DNA of 64,000 bases from JANNXQ01 sp031425095 (GCA_031425095.1 JANPIS010000448.1:1-64000), one strand, 5' to 3'; positions 25,585 to 34,150 are shown, counted from the first letter of the stretch. Numbers and translations: made by a program. Notes: generated by a model from the sequence alone, not told the origin.

Positions 25585-27306
25585 ATGACTCTTTCTCCTG
25601 AGAAAAAAATCGCCGGTTTGCTCGCGCCGCTTTTCGCATTGCGAGGGAAGCACGATCTCGGCATTGGCGACGTCGGCGCGCTGCGCGAGTTCGTCGATTG
25701 GGCGGCGGCGCAGGGCTTCGGGATGGTGCAGCTCCTGCCCGTAAATGAGACCGGCGGCGATCACTCGCCCTACAACGCCATCTCTTCCGTTGCGCTCGAG
25801 CCGACGACGATTGAGATCACGACCGCCGCGCTGCCGGATCTCACGGCGGAAGATCTGAAGGAGCTGGCGGCTCCCGCGACGACCGAGCCGCTGCGGGCTG
25901 GCCCAGTGCACTATCCGGCGATGAAGACGCTGAAGGTGCGGCTGCTCGAGCGCGCCTTCGAGCACTTCACGGCCGGCCCGTGGAAGGCCCGCGATGCGCG
26001 CTCGCGGCGCTTCCAGAAGTTTTGCAAGACGCAGGCGGGCTGGCTCGAGGGCTATGCGATTTTCCGCGCACTCATGGAGGAAAATGACGGCAGCGAACGC
26101 TGGGACTTTTGGCCCGAGCAGCAACGCACCCGCGCAGGCGCGGCCCGCTGGCTCGCGGCGCAACCGGCGGCCCGGCGCCGCCATTTTGAGCTGCGCGTGC
26201 GCTTTCGGAAATACGTCCAGTGGATCGCGTGGGAGCAGTGGCAGGCGGTGAAGGAACACGCCACGGAGCGCGGTGTCGCGCTGATGGGCGACATCCCGTT
26301 TGGCGTGAGCTACTACTCCGCCGATGTGTGGGCGCAGCCGGAGCTCTTTGATCCCGTGTGGTGCGGCGGCTGCCCGCCGGAGCGGCTGCTGAAAGTGGAT
26401 GAATTCACCTACAAGTGGGGCCAGAACTGGGGCATCCCGCTTTATCGCTGGGACGTGCATCGCGCGTCGGACTTCGCCTGGTGGCGGCAGCGCGTGCACA
26501 AGGTGCGCGACGTTTTTCACCTCTTCCGGATCGATCACATCCTCGGCGTCTTCCGCATCTACAGCTTCCCGTGGCGCCCGGAGCGCAATGCGGAATTTCT
26601 CCCGCTCACCGAAGAGGAGGTGCAGGAGCGCTGCGACGGCGAACTCCCGCACTTCGTCGAGTTCGCGGACGACACCGCCCAACACAAAGCCGCGAACCTC
26701 GCGCAGGGTCGCGAGATTCTCTCGGCGCTGAGCGAGGAGAGCGGCGCGAACCGGCTCGTCGGCGAAGATCTGGGCATCGTGCCGGACTACGTGCGGCCCT
26801 GTCTGCACGAACTCGGCATCGCGGGCTTCAAGGTGCCGCAGTGGGAATTCGCGCCGGAGGGCGGATTGATCCCCGGGAAGGAATACAACCGTCTGTCACT
26901 CGCGACCTACGCCACGCACGATCACCCGCCACTGCGCACTATGTGGGACGACTGGATGGCCGCGATCGCCGCAGCGGAAGTCGGCGGAGCAGAGACATGG
27001 CCGGCGCGAGACGCCGCGTGGAGTGAAGTGCGACTGCTCGCGGCCTGGTGCGGGTTCGAGGTGCCGAAGATCACGCCTTTCTCCGAGAAGATCCACCGGC
27101 AGATCCTGCACGCGCTTTTCGCCAGCGAGTCGTGGATGGCCGTGCTGATGATCACCGATCTCTTCGCCTCCACGCAGCGCTTTAACGTGCCCGGTGCCGT
27201 GAGCGACGCGAATTGGTCCGAACGCATGTCGGTGGCCGTGGCGAAAATGCGGGCGCCCGAGTGGTTCCGTCCGCTGCTCGCGGAGACCGGGCGAGGCAAA
27301 AGTTGA
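25585..27306 (+). CDS. malQ: 4-alpha-glucanotransferase (amylomaltase)
   Basis: A 573-residue GH77 enzyme that disproportionates maltodextrins and works in glycogen or maltose metabolism in the cytoplasm. The catalytic nucleophile Asp317 is in FRIDHILG, the acid/base Glu394 in GEDLGIVP, and the third acidic residue Asp446 in THDHPP. The N-terminus has the family opening (GLLAPLFALRGKHDLGIGD, then LLPVNETGGDHSPYNA). The ATG at 25585 is chosen. An earlier in-frame codon at 25474 would begin inside repeat element B. The stop codon lies inside the first heptamer units of the repeat at 27303-27400. Confidence 0.95.
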   Translation: MTLSPEKKIAGLLAPLFALRGKHDLGIGDVGALREFVDWAAAQGFGMVQLLPVNETGGDHSPYNAISSVALEPTTIEITTAALPDLTAEDLKELAAPATTEPLRAGPVHYPAMKTLKVRLLERAFEHFTAGPWKARDARSRRFQKFCKTQAGWLEGYAIFRALMEENDGSERWDFWPEQQRTRAGAARWLAAQPAARRRHFELRVRFRKYVQWIAWEQWQAVKEHATERGVALMGDIPFGVSYYSADVWAQPELFDPVWCGGCPPERLLKVDEFTYKWGQNWGIPLYRWDVHRASDFAWWRQRVHKVRDVFHLFRIDHILGVFRIYSFPWRPERNAEFLPLTEEEVQERCDGELPHFVEFADDTAQHKAANLAQGREILSALSEESGANRLVGEDLGIVPDYVRPCLHELGIAGFKVPQWEFAPEGGLIPGKEYNRLSLATYATHDHPPLRTMWDDWMAAIAAAEVGGAETWPARDAAWSEVRLLAAWCGFEVPKITPFSEKIHRQILHALFASESWMAVLMITDLFASTQRFNVPGAVSDANWSERMSVAVAKMRAPEWFRPLLAETGRGKS

Positions 27307-27400
27307 GTGTTGAGTATTGAGTGTTGAGCGACGCCCGGCTTCACTCCCGCGCTCCGCTCCGAAACGGCGCGCCACTCCACACACTCAACTCTCAACACCC
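27303..27400. repeat. Heptamer-repeat hairpin element between malQ and mdh
   Basis: The left arm has four tandem 7-nt units, TTGAGTG, TTGAGTA, TTGAGTG, TTGAGCG (27303-27330). The right arm (27381-27400) carries inverted units ACTCAAC, TCTCAAC and ACCC. A GC-rich loop of about 50 nt separates them. The malQ TGA stop is formed by the first unit, and mdh starts 8 nt after the right arm. The unit length of 7 matches the arrays at 9632-9666 and 39412-39518, although the sequences differ. Confidence 0.8.
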
Positions 27401-27407
27401 ACCCTTC

Positions 27408-28397
27408 ATGAACGCTCCTCTCCGCATCGCAGTCACCGGCGCCGCCGGCCAGATTGGCTACTCGCTCCTGTTTCGCATCGCCTCGGGCGCGATGTTCGGC
27501 CCGGAGCAGCCTGTAATCCTTCACCTCATCGAGATCGAGCCTGCGCTCGGCGCGCTCCAGGGCGTCGTCATGGAACTCCAGGACTGCGCCTTCCCGCTGC
27601 TCAAGGGGATCGTCGCCACGGCTTCGCTCGATGAAGGATTCCGCGGCGTGAACTGGGCGCTGCTCGTCGGCAGCGTGCCACGCAAGCAGGGCATGGAGCG
27701 CAAGGATCTGCTCGGCATCAATGGCAAGATCTTCATCGGCCAGGGTCAGGCGATCGAACGCAATGCCGCCGCCGACGTGCGCATCCTCGTGGTGGGAAAT
27801 CCGTGCAACACGAATTGCCTGATCGCCATGAACAACGCGCGCGGCATCCCCGCTGAGCGCTGGCACACCATGACGCGGCTCGACGAAAATCGCGCCAAGA
27901 CCCAGCTCGCGCTGAAGGCCGGCGTGGAAATCACTTCGGTGAGCAATCTCGCCATCTGGGGTAACCACTCGCCCACGATGTATCCCGACTTTCACAACGC
28001 CCGCATCGACGGCCGCCCCGTCACCGAAGTCATCCGCGATCAAACGTGGCTCGAGGGGGAATTCCTCGCCACGGTGCAGCAGCGCGGCGCGGCGATCATC
28101 AAGGCCCGTGGCCTCAGCTCCGCCGCCAGCGCGGCGAACGCCGTGGTCGACACCGTGCGTTCGCTCGTGACGCCGACGCGCGAAGGCGACTGGCACAGCG
28201 TGGCCGTCTGCTCACCCGGCGACTACGACTGCGATGCCGGCCTGATCTTCGGCTTTCCAGTCCGCACGATCTCGAACGGCAGTTACGAGATCGCGAAGTG
28301 GGTGCCGATCAGCGACTACTCCCGCGGAAAGATCGACTTCAGCCGCGCGGAGCTCCGCGAGGAGCGGGCGCTGGTGGCGGAATTGCTGCCGTCATAG
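27408..28397 (+). CDS. mdh: Malate dehydrogenase
   Basis: A 329-residue NAD-dependent enzyme of the citric acid cycle that interconverts malate and oxaloacetate. The NAD site VTGAAGQIGYSLLFRIASG starts at residue 9. Substrate Arg residues lie in SVPRKQGMERKDLL. The TRLDENRAKTQLA segment carries the Asp/Arg pair, and the catalytic His is in IWGNHSPTMYPD. Length and motifs match the cytosolic-type bacterial MDH. The start at 27408 lies just after the heptamer element. Its 3' end faces the LysM gene across repeat element A copy 2. Confidence 0.96.
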   Translation: MNAPLRIAVTGAAGQIGYSLLFRIASGAMFGPEQPVILHLIEIEPALGALQGVVMELQDCAFPLLKGIVATASLDEGFRGVNWALLVGSVPRKQGMERKDLLGINGKIFIGQGQAIERNAAADVRILVVGNPCNTNCLIAMNNARGIPAERWHTMTRLDENRAKTQLALKAGVEITSVSNLAIWGNHSPTMYPDFHNARIDGRPVTEVIRDQTWLEGEFLATVQQRGAAIIKARGLSSAASAANAVVDTVRSLVTPTREGDWHSVAVCSPGDYDCDAGLIFGFPVRTISNGSYEIAKWVPISDYSRGKIDFSRAELREERALVAELLPS

Positions 28398-28417
28398 AGC
28401 GAGCGAGCGACCAGCGT

Positions 28418-28548
28418 TTGTAGCGTCGGTCTATGACCGTCGCTGATCTCCGCGGGCAAAGGTGGCGCGGAGCCGGAGGCCGCGTCATTCCAGCTCCGCA
28501 CCGCCGCCGCCCTTGGATGCGTGCGACGGTCATAGACCGACGCTACCA
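28418..28548. repeat. REP/BIME-like inverted-repeat element, family A copy 2
   Basis: A 131 bp element with 26-nt terminal inverted repeats (28418-28443 and 28523-28548) identical at 25 of 26 positions. Each arm has an inner hairpin around GTCGGTCTATGACCGTCGC. It lies between convergent genes, 20 bp after the mdh stop, and ends one base before the stop codon of the LysM gene. That placement matches copy 1 at 10622-10747. The two copies share arm sequence and part of the interior, so they are true family members. Confidence 0.9.
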
Positions 28549-29208
28549 TTACGGGATGATCAGCACCTGCCCGACGCGGATCACGTCTTTGCCCCCGAGG
28601 CTGTTGTAGTTCGCGTCGAGGAGGTCCTTCGCCTTGTTCTGATTCTTGTAATACTTCCGGGCGATGGACGCGAGCGTGTCGCCCGGCGCAACGGTGTGCG
28701 AACGCGCGCCGGGAAGCGGTTTGTCCGTCTTGCCACTGCGCACGAATGGCGTCGTGGGCTTCCGCGTTTGCAGCTCAATGATCTTCTTCTCGAGGTCCGC
28801 GTTGCGATTCTTCAGGCGCACTGCTTCCGCTTGCGACATTGGGGCACCGGATTGCTGCGACGACGCGAGGCGCTTCTCGTTTTCTTCCTTGAGCGCCTTC
28901 GCCTCGCGGGCTCGCGAACCGGAGGGGGCAAGTTCGAGATAACGATCGAGGTGGTGGACGGCGTCGCGCGGCTTCTTGAGTTTGTCGTCGTAGAGCATCG
29001 CGAGCTTGTAGTGCAGATCGGCAGTGCGCGAGGTGCCATCGAGCGCGGATTCGTAGATGCGCAGCGCGCCGCGGAAATCCCCGGTGGAAATCTTCTTGTC
29101 CCCGTCGGAGATCGCCTGCGTCGCATCACGCGGGAAGATTCGGTCGCAGCCGAGCGGTCCAGCCGCGATGGCGCAGCCGATCAGGAGTCGCAAGCCAGCC
29201 CGGAGCAT
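28549..29208 (-). CDS. LysM-domain protein with TPR-like helical region, probably a lipoprotein
   Basis: A 219-residue exported protein. The N-terminus LRLLIGCAIAAGPLGC is signal-like, with a possible lipid-attachment Cys21 (the -3 residue is Pro, so the lipobox is weak). Residues 30-95 read as a TPR-like helical pair (GDFRGALRIYESALDG, then LHYKLAMLYDDKLKKPRDA). A coiled-coil segment spans about 100-148. The C-terminal LysM domain (170-219: SHTVAPGDTLASIARKYY, ending IRVGQVLIIP) should bind peptidoglycan. Its ATG overlaps the TGA stop of PPK2 by one base (TGATG), so the two genes are probably translationally coupled. Confidence 0.88.
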   Translation of the reverse strand: MLRAGLRLLIGCAIAAGPLGCDRIFPRDATQAISDGDKKISTGDFRGALRIYESALDGTSRTADLHYKLAMLYDDKLKKPRDAVHHLDRYLELAPSGSRAREAKALKEENEKRLASSQQSGAPMSQAEAVRLKNRNADLEKKIIELQTRKPTTPFVRSGKTDKPLPGARSHTVAPGDTLASIARKYYKNQNKAKDLLDANYNSLGGKDVIRVGQVLIIP

Positions 29209-29966
29209 CACGCTTTCCGGAACTTCGCCGCAGCGAGCGCGTCCGCGATGAGCCGCACCACCCGCACGCGCGCGAACCACTTGAAATTTGCCGGCACCAC
29301 ATGCCACGGCGCGAGGTCCGTCGAAGTCTTCTCAAACATGTCCTCGGCCGCGGAATTGTGGTCGTCCCACTTCTTGCGATTGCGCCAGTCCTCGTCGTTG
29401 ATCTTCCAGTGCTTGTAGGGATCGCCCTCGCGGCGCTTGAAGCGGTAGAGCTGCTCGTCCTTGGAGATGTGCAGGTAAAACTTCAGGATGATCGTGCCGT
29501 CATCGGTGAGCAGCCGCTCGAAGTCATTGATCTCCTGATACGCGCGGCGCCATTCTTTCTCGGTGGCAAAACCTTCCACCCGTTCCACGAGCACGCGGCC
29601 ATACCAGGAGCGGTCGAAGATGGTCATCTGTCCGTAGGGCGGAAGCTTGTTCCAGAAGCGCCAGAGATAGTGCCGCTGATACTCCTCCTCGGTCGGCTTG
29701 ACGATTGAATGCACGCGGCTGAGCCGCGGATCGAGCCGCTCGACGACGCGTTTGATGGCGCCGCCTTTGCCCGCAGCGTCCGGTCCCTCGAAGACGAGAA
29801 CCAGCGAGCTCCGTGTCTCGGTCAGTTCACGCTGAAAATTGAGCAACTCGAGCTGCGCTTCCTTGAGCTGCGGCTTGTAATCATGCTCCTCGATCGAGAG
29901 ATGCTCGAGGTCGTCGAGGCGCTTGCCTTTTTTCAAACGCGAAGACTCTGCAAGGGTGGGCGGCAT
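29208..29966 (-). CDS. ppk2: Polyphosphate kinase 2 family protein
   Basis: A 252-residue single-domain PPK2. It uses polyphosphate to phosphorylate nucleotides, or the reverse. The Walker A motif EGPDAAGKGGAIKR is at 60-73. The Walker B motif is FDRSWYGRVLVERVEGF, starting at about 117 with Asp118. The lid Arg/Lys residues are in RFKRREGDPYKHWK. The HYLWRFWNKLPPYG stretch resembles the domains of polyphosphate:AMP phosphotransferases, so AMP phosphorylation is a candidate activity. The class cannot be fixed by eye. It lies 111 nt downstream of the hybrid histidine kinase on the same strand. Confidence 0.93.
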   Translation of the reverse strand: MPPTLAESSRLKKGKRLDDLEHLSIEEHDYKPQLKEAQLELLNFQRELTETRSSLVLVFEGPDAAGKGGAIKRVVERLDPRLSRVHSIVKPTEEEYQRHYLWRFWNKLPPYGQMTIFDRSWYGRVLVERVEGFATEKEWRRAYQEINDFERLLTDDGTIILKFYLHISKDEQLYRFKRREGDPYKHWKINDEDWRNRKKWDDHNSAAEDMFEKTSTDLAPWHVVPANFKWFARVRVVRLIADALAAAKFRKA

Positions 29967-30077
29967 GGAGCGGGTTTATAGGGCGCGGTTGCCGGAATGA
30001 AATTCCAAAAACGTGGCCCGTCGCAAACGCCCCGCAAAGCGGTTCCGGCTACCTCGGCGCGCCGTCGCGAAACACCT

Positions 30078-31322
30078 TCACCGCGGGTGAAACGCACGCT
30101 CGATCGCCGCGCGCAATCGCGCGCTATTCACCGGCTTCGCCACCACGAGATCGACGAATTCAGAGAATTCGCCGCCACCTTCATCGGTCGCACCAAAGCC
30201 CGTGAGCATGATGACCTTCGTCCGCGGCTCCCGGCCCTTCACGGCCACGGCGAGCTGATCACCATTCATGCCCGGCATCGCCTTGTCGGTGATCACGAGA
30301 TCGAAATGCGTGCGCTCGAATCGCTTCATCGCTTCCACGCCATCGGTCGCGACCTCCACCTTGTGCCAGTCATGTCCGAGGAGCAGCGCGAGTAGTTCGC
30401 TCTGCTCGGCCTGGTCGTCCACCACGAGGATGTGCAGCGGCTTCACCGGGCGGGATTCTTCCGCGAGGGTCGGCAGCGCGGGGTTCGCGTCGATCGGGAG
30501 CGTAAAGCGCACCGTGGTGCCGCGACCGCGATGGCTCTCGATCTCGACTGTGCCGCTGTGCCGTTCGATGACGCCATAGACCATCGCGAGGCCGAGCCCG
30601 GCATTGTGCTGGCCCTTCGTCGTGAAAAACGGCTCGAAACAGCGTCGGCGAACTTCATCGCCCATGCCGACGCCAGTATCGGAAAGCGACAGCTCCACGC
30701 GGCGTCCCCAGAGCTGCGTGCGAATCGAAATGCACCCACCCTGCGGCATCGCTTCGATGGCATTGAAAATGAGCGCGGTGAGCATCTCGCGGAGTTCTGC
30801 GAGATTGCCGGAGATTTGCGCGACTTCGACAAACTCGGTGACGATCTCGATCGGCGTTCCCCGCGCGCGCGACTCGGACTGCCAGCGGGGACGCGTGAAC
30901 TCCACTGCCTGCTCGATGAGCCGATCGATGGCGATCGTTTCGTGCCGGCTATTCGGCGACGGGACATGGTGAAATTCGCGCAGACGTTCGACGATCTGCG
31001 CCGCCTCGAGTGCGGAGGCCGTGATGCGGGCGGCGCTCGCTGAGAACGCTTGTCCGATGCTCTTGCCTTTCGCGCGATGCTGGAGCAATTCGGAGTGACC
31101 GACAATCTGCGCGAGCGCGTTGCCAAAATCATGCGCCATGCCCTGCACCAGTGCGCCGAGCGTGCGCAGGCGTTCCGTCTGCACGAGCTGCTGCTGCGTG
31201 GCGTGCAACTGGCGCAACGCCGTCCGGAGCTCGTCGCGGGTCTTCCGCAACTCGACCTCCGGAGCACTCGCGGAAGGGTGGAGCGCCGAATCGTCGATCA
31301 CATTGGCGGGGCGGGTATGCAT
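30078..31322 (-). CDS. Hybrid histidine kinase with C-terminal receiver domain
   Basis: A 414-residue cytoplasmic sensor kinase without transmembrane segments or a recognisable sensory domain. A coiled coil (about 21-57) leads into the H-box GMAHDFGNALAQ with phospho-acceptor His64. The ATPase domain shows N-box FNAIEAMPQGG, G1 LSDTGVGM and G2 GLGLAMVYGVIERHSG. The receiver domain (about 295-414) has VVDD at 300-303, phosphorylation Asp346 in ITDKAMPGMNG and Lys396 in VAKPV. No output domain exists, so it must act through another protein. The ATG at 31322 is preferred over an upstream in-frame codon that adds Arg-rich sequence overlapping the sodA terminator. Confidence 0.92.
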   Translation of the reverse strand: MHTRPANVIDDSALHPSASAPEVELRKTRDELRTALRQLHATQQQLVQTERLRTLGALVQGMAHDFGNALAQIVGHSELLQHRAKGKSIGQAFSASAARITASALEAAQIVERLREFHHVPSPNSRHETIAIDRLIEQAVEFTRPRWQSESRARGTPIEIVTEFVEVAQISGNLAELREMLTALIFNAIEAMPQGGCISIRTQLWGRRVELSLSDTGVGMGDEVRRRCFEPFFTTKGQHNAGLGLAMVYGVIERHSGTVEIESHRGRGTTVRFTLPIDANPALPTLAEESRPVKPLHILVVDDQAEQSELLALLLGHDWHKVEVATDGVEAMKRFERTHFDLVITDKAMPGMNGDQLAVAVKGREPRTKVIMLTGFGATDEGGGEFSEFVDLVVAKPVNSARLRAAIERAFHPR

Positions 31323-31432
31323 GGAGCGGGGTCTTCCGCATCGCGGCTCGGGCCGTGACCGTCGAAAACCATGGCTCGGATCGCAGAACGCGTGCCACCC
31401 GGGACGGCCTTGGCGGACCCGCCGGCCCGAGC

Positions 31433-31478
31433 CGCGGGAAAAGAAAACGCCGCGCCGGATGACTCCAGCGCGGCGTTT
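31433..31478 (-). terminator. Rho-independent terminator after superoxide dismutase
   Basis: On the minus strand an 11-bp stem pairs AAACGCCGCGC (31468-31478) with GCGCGGCGTTT (31445-31455) around a 12-nt loop. It is followed by a T-rich tail (TTTTCTTTTCCC). It begins 19 nt after the sod stop codon. Confidence 0.8.
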
Positions 31479-31496
31479 CAAAGGTCTCTGCGACGA

Positions 31497-32126
31497 CTAC
31501 TTCAGCGCGGCGTGGTAGTTAGCCTCGGCCTGCGTCCAGTTGATCACGTTCCAGATCGCCTTTAGGTAGTCCGGGCGGCGGTTCTGGTAATGGAGGTAGT
31601 AGGCGTGCTCCCAGACGTCGATGCCGAGGACTGGCTTGCCTTCGATGCCGGCGACGGCCTTGCCCATCAGCGGACTGTCCTGGTTTGCGGTGGAGCCGAT
31701 CTCGAGCTTGCCGCCGCTCACGTAGAGCCACGCCCAGCCAGAACCAAAACGGCCCACACCCGCTGCGTTGAGCTTCTCCTTGAGCTGCTCGACATCACCA
31801 AAGGTGGACGTGACCGCCGCGGCCAGTTGGCCGACGGGTTTGCCGTCGCTGCCGCCTTTCAGGAGATTCCAGAAAAACGTGTGGTTCACGTGACCGCCGC
31901 CGTTGTTGCGCACCGCGGTGCGGATGCCCTCAGGCACGCTGGCGAGATCCTTGATCAGATCTTCCGCACTTTTGCCGGCGAGATCGGGCGCGCTTTCCAG
32001 CGCCTTGTTGAGATTCGTCACGTATGCGGCGTGATGTTTGCCGTGATGGATTTCCATCGTCCGGGCGTCGATATGCGGTTCGAGCGCGTTGGTTGCGTAA
32101 GGGAGAGCAGGTAGTTCGTGGGCCAT
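31497..32126 (-). CDS. sodA: Superoxide dismutase (Fe/Mn family)
   Basis: A 209-residue cytoplasmic enzyme that converts superoxide to oxygen and hydrogen peroxide. Metal ligands are visible as His27 (MEIHHGKHH), His82 (GGHVNHTFFW), Asp170 and His174 (GIDVWEHAYYLHYQNRRPDY). Gly87-region and GSTANQDSP features fit the family. The NNGGGHVNH pattern and the Gln149 position (ANQDSP) lean towards a manganese or cambialistic enzyme, which is inference. It forms a single-gene unit with its own terminator. Confidence 0.95.
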   Translation of the reverse strand: MAHELPALPYATNALEPHIDARTMEIHHGKHHAAYVTNLNKALESAPDLAGKSAEDLIKDLASVPEGIRTAVRNNGGGHVNHTFFWNLLKGGSDGKPVGQLAAAVTSTFGDVEQLKEKLNAAGVGRFGSGWAWLYVSGGKLEIGSTANQDSPLMGKAVAGIEGKPVLGIDVWEHAYYLHYQNRRPDYLKAIWNVINWTQAEANYHAALK

Positions 32127-32241
32127 GAGGAGTTGCAGGTTGTGGCACCGCAGGACGCGGGACCGAGGTTGAATACGCGCTGATGATGGAAAGCGGCTGC
32201 CTGAAATGCAAGGGCGACGCGGATTTCTCCGCCTTGGGTGA

Positions 32242-33558
32242 TCAGGCGAACTCCTGCCTCACCCATGCGAGCGCCGCCTCCCGATCGCGCAAAGCACCCT
32301 CGAGTTGCCGCGCCTCGACGGCTTCGAGGATTTCCTTGAAACGCGGACCGGATGGGAACCCGAGCGCAAGGAGGTCGCGGCCGGTGATGAGCGGCGGCGG
32401 GATCAGCGGCTCGGAGGCAAATTCCTCCCGCTTCGTCCGGAGAAAGTCGTAGTTGTCCAGCGCGCCGTGGCTGCTCGTGCAGTCCACCCGGTGCAGTTCC
32501 ATCTCTTCCGCGAAATGCGGGCGCGCCATGAAACGCTTCAGCTTCGCCACGCGCATTTGTTGCACGTCCTTGAAGGTCATGTGCTGCGCCACGATCTCGA
32601 CGGTGGCATCGATTTCTTTCCGCGAAAACCGCAGGCGCGTCATGATTTCATCGGTCATCGTCGCGCCGAGCTTGTCGTGGCCGTTGAAGCGAATCCGCCC
32701 ATCCACATCGACCGCGCTGGTGGCGGGCTTGCCGATGTCGTGGAGGAGCACGGAGAAAACGAGCGGTACGGTGACTTCCTCGGGCAGGAGCGAGAGCATG
32801 ATCCGGGTATGCACGAAGACGTCACCCTCGGGGTGAAACTGCGGCGGTTGCTCGCAGCCCTTGAGCTTCTCCATCTCCGGCAGGATCTCGCGGAGCAGGC
32901 CGCTCTCGTCGAGCAGATCGAACCCGCGCAGCCGACGAGGGTGCAGAAGGATCTTCACCATTTCATCGCGGATGCGCTCGGCGCTCACGTCGTGGATGGC
33001 GTTCGACGTCGCACACACTGCGCCCCAGGTCGGAGGATCAATATCGAACCCGAGCACGGTCGCGAAACGCACCGCGCGCAACATGCGCAGCCGGTCCTCC
33101 GCAATACGCGCCGCGGGATCGCCGATCGCGCGGATCAATCGGCCCGCCAGGTCGCGCTGACCACTGACGTAGTCGATGACCTCCTCGCGGATGGGGTCGA
33201 GGAACATGCCGTTCACCGTGAAGTCCCGTCGCTGCGCATCCATCTCCGGCGTGGAGAAGGTGACGCTCTGCGGATGTCGGCCATCGACGTAGAGTCCGTC
33301 GGCGCGGAAGGAAGCGACCTGAAACTCCGCGCCGCCTTCGAGGACGCAGATCACGCCGAACTGCGCGCCAACCGCCACGGTGCGGCGAAAGAGTTCCTGC
33401 ACTCGCTCTGGGCTCGCGTCGGTGGCGATGTCATAGTCGTGCGGAGGCACGCCCATGAGCCGATCGCGCACGCATCCACCGGCAAAGAGCGCGACATGCC
33501 CGGCGTCCTGCAAGTGGCGGACGATTGCGCGGGCCGAACTCTCGAGGTCATCGGGCAT
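32242..33558 (-). CDS. CCA tRNA nucleotidyltransferase / poly(A) polymerase family protein
   Basis: A 438-residue class II nucleotidyltransferase. The active-site GGCVRDRLMG (27-36) and DYDIAT with metal ligands Asp41 and Asp43 are clear. RRDFTVNGM and the template region DRLRMLRAVRFA follow. An HD domain (VLLHDIGKPATS, then GHDKLGA) sits in the C-terminal half. The HD-containing type is often a CCA-adding enzyme with phosphohydrolase activity, but a poly(A) polymerase role cannot be excluded. The ATG at 33558 is preferred; one at 33600 adds 14 residues that do not match the family. Confidence 0.93.
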   Translation of the reverse strand: MPDDLESSARAIVRHLQDAGHVALFAGGCVRDRLMGVPPHDYDIATDASPERVQELFRRTVAVGAQFGVICVLEGGAEFQVASFRADGLYVDGRHPQSVTFSTPEMDAQRRDFTVNGMFLDPIREEVIDYVSGQRDLAGRLIRAIGDPAARIAEDRLRMLRAVRFATVLGFDIDPPTWGAVCATSNAIHDVSAERIRDEMVKILLHPRRLRGFDLLDESGLLREILPEMEKLKGCEQPPQFHPEGDVFVHTRIMLSLLPEEVTVPLVFSVLLHDIGKPATSAVDVDGRIRFNGHDKLGATMTDEIMTRLRFSRKEIDATVEIVAQHMTFKDVQQMRVAKLKRFMARPHFAEEMELHRVDCTSSHGALDNYDFLRTKREEFASEPLIPPPLITGRDLLALGFPSGPRFKEILEAVEARQLEGALRDREAALAWVRQEFA

Positions 33559-33636
33559 GGCGAAAATCTGGCAACCACCGGTCTCCGCGGCGAGCCACAT
33601 CCGCTGCGAATTGCAGGCGAAATGGTGGCATTTGCA

Positions 33637-33676
33637 GAAAAGAAAAGGGCGGCTCCCCTTTTCAGCGGAGCCGCCC
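33637..33676 (-). terminator. Rho-independent terminator after the membrane coiled-coil gene pair
   Basis: On the minus strand a 10-bp perfect stem (GGGCGGCTCC at 33667-33676, complement at 33647-33656) with a 10-nt loop is followed by TTTTCTTTT. It lies 19 nt after the stop codon of the 151-residue protein, so it ends the two-gene unit 34574-33695. Confidence 0.82.
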
Positions 33677-33694
33677 CAAAATTCGATCAGGAGT

Positions 33695-34150
33695 CTAGCG
33701 GAGGGCCGGAGCTTTCGCGTCCGACTTCGGAGCGTCGGCTTTTGGTTCTTCAGTCTTCGGAGCTTCCGCGGCGGGAGCTTCGGCAGCCTGCCCCGCGCGC
33801 TTGATGCCCCACTTGTCCACGATCTCCTTCGCGTCCTTGTCGTCCTTGGCGAGGTCGATCAGGTCGCTAAAGAGATTCGTATATTGCCCCTGAATCTGCT
33901 GGGCCTGCCGCACGACCTGATCGTTATTCGCAATGAGGCCGCCGAGTTCGCGCTTGGCGTTGGAGAGTGTCTCGGTCTGGCGGTCAAGATTGGTGAGCTG
34001 CCACTTCATGATCTCGGCTTGCTTGCCCGCGGTGCGGAGATCCGAGAAGAAGTTGATCGCCAGCGCGACAGCGATGAGCGTGAGCGGGAGATGGACGCTC
34101 CCGAGGAAGGAGGGAGCCTGGGGCTCGCCGGAAAAGTCGGTGTCGTTCAT
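33695..34150 (-). CDS. Membrane-anchored coiled-coil protein of unknown function (second of pair)
   Basis: A 151-residue protein from the ATG at 34150. A short cytoplasmic N-terminus is followed by a single hydrophobic segment (about 18-34, LPLTLIAVALAINFFSD), then a coiled coil with many Gln/Asn (about 40-100, including KRELGGLIANNDQVVRQAQQ). The tail is Ala/Pro/Lys/Glu-rich low complexity with repeated APK and EAP units. No known domain is recognised. It lies 10 nt after a similar small protein gene and shares its terminator, so the two products probably act together at the membrane. Confidence 0.75.
   Translation of the reverse strand: MNDTDFSGEPQAPSFLGSVHLPLTLIAVALAINFFSDLRTAGKQAEIMKWQLTNLDRQTETLSNAKRELGGLIANNDQVVRQAQQIQGQYTNLFSDLIDLAKDDKDAKEIVDKWGIKRAGQAAEAPAAEAPKTEEPKADAPKSDAKAPALR

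Noticed and set aside
24147..25664. Open frame of 505 codons on the minus strand opposite the aminotransferase gene
   Set aside because: Antisense shadow; it also crosses repeat elements B and C.
31323..31481. N-terminal extension of the hybrid histidine kinase
   Set aside because: The extra codons are Arg-rich, without domain similarity, and overlap the sod terminator hairpin.
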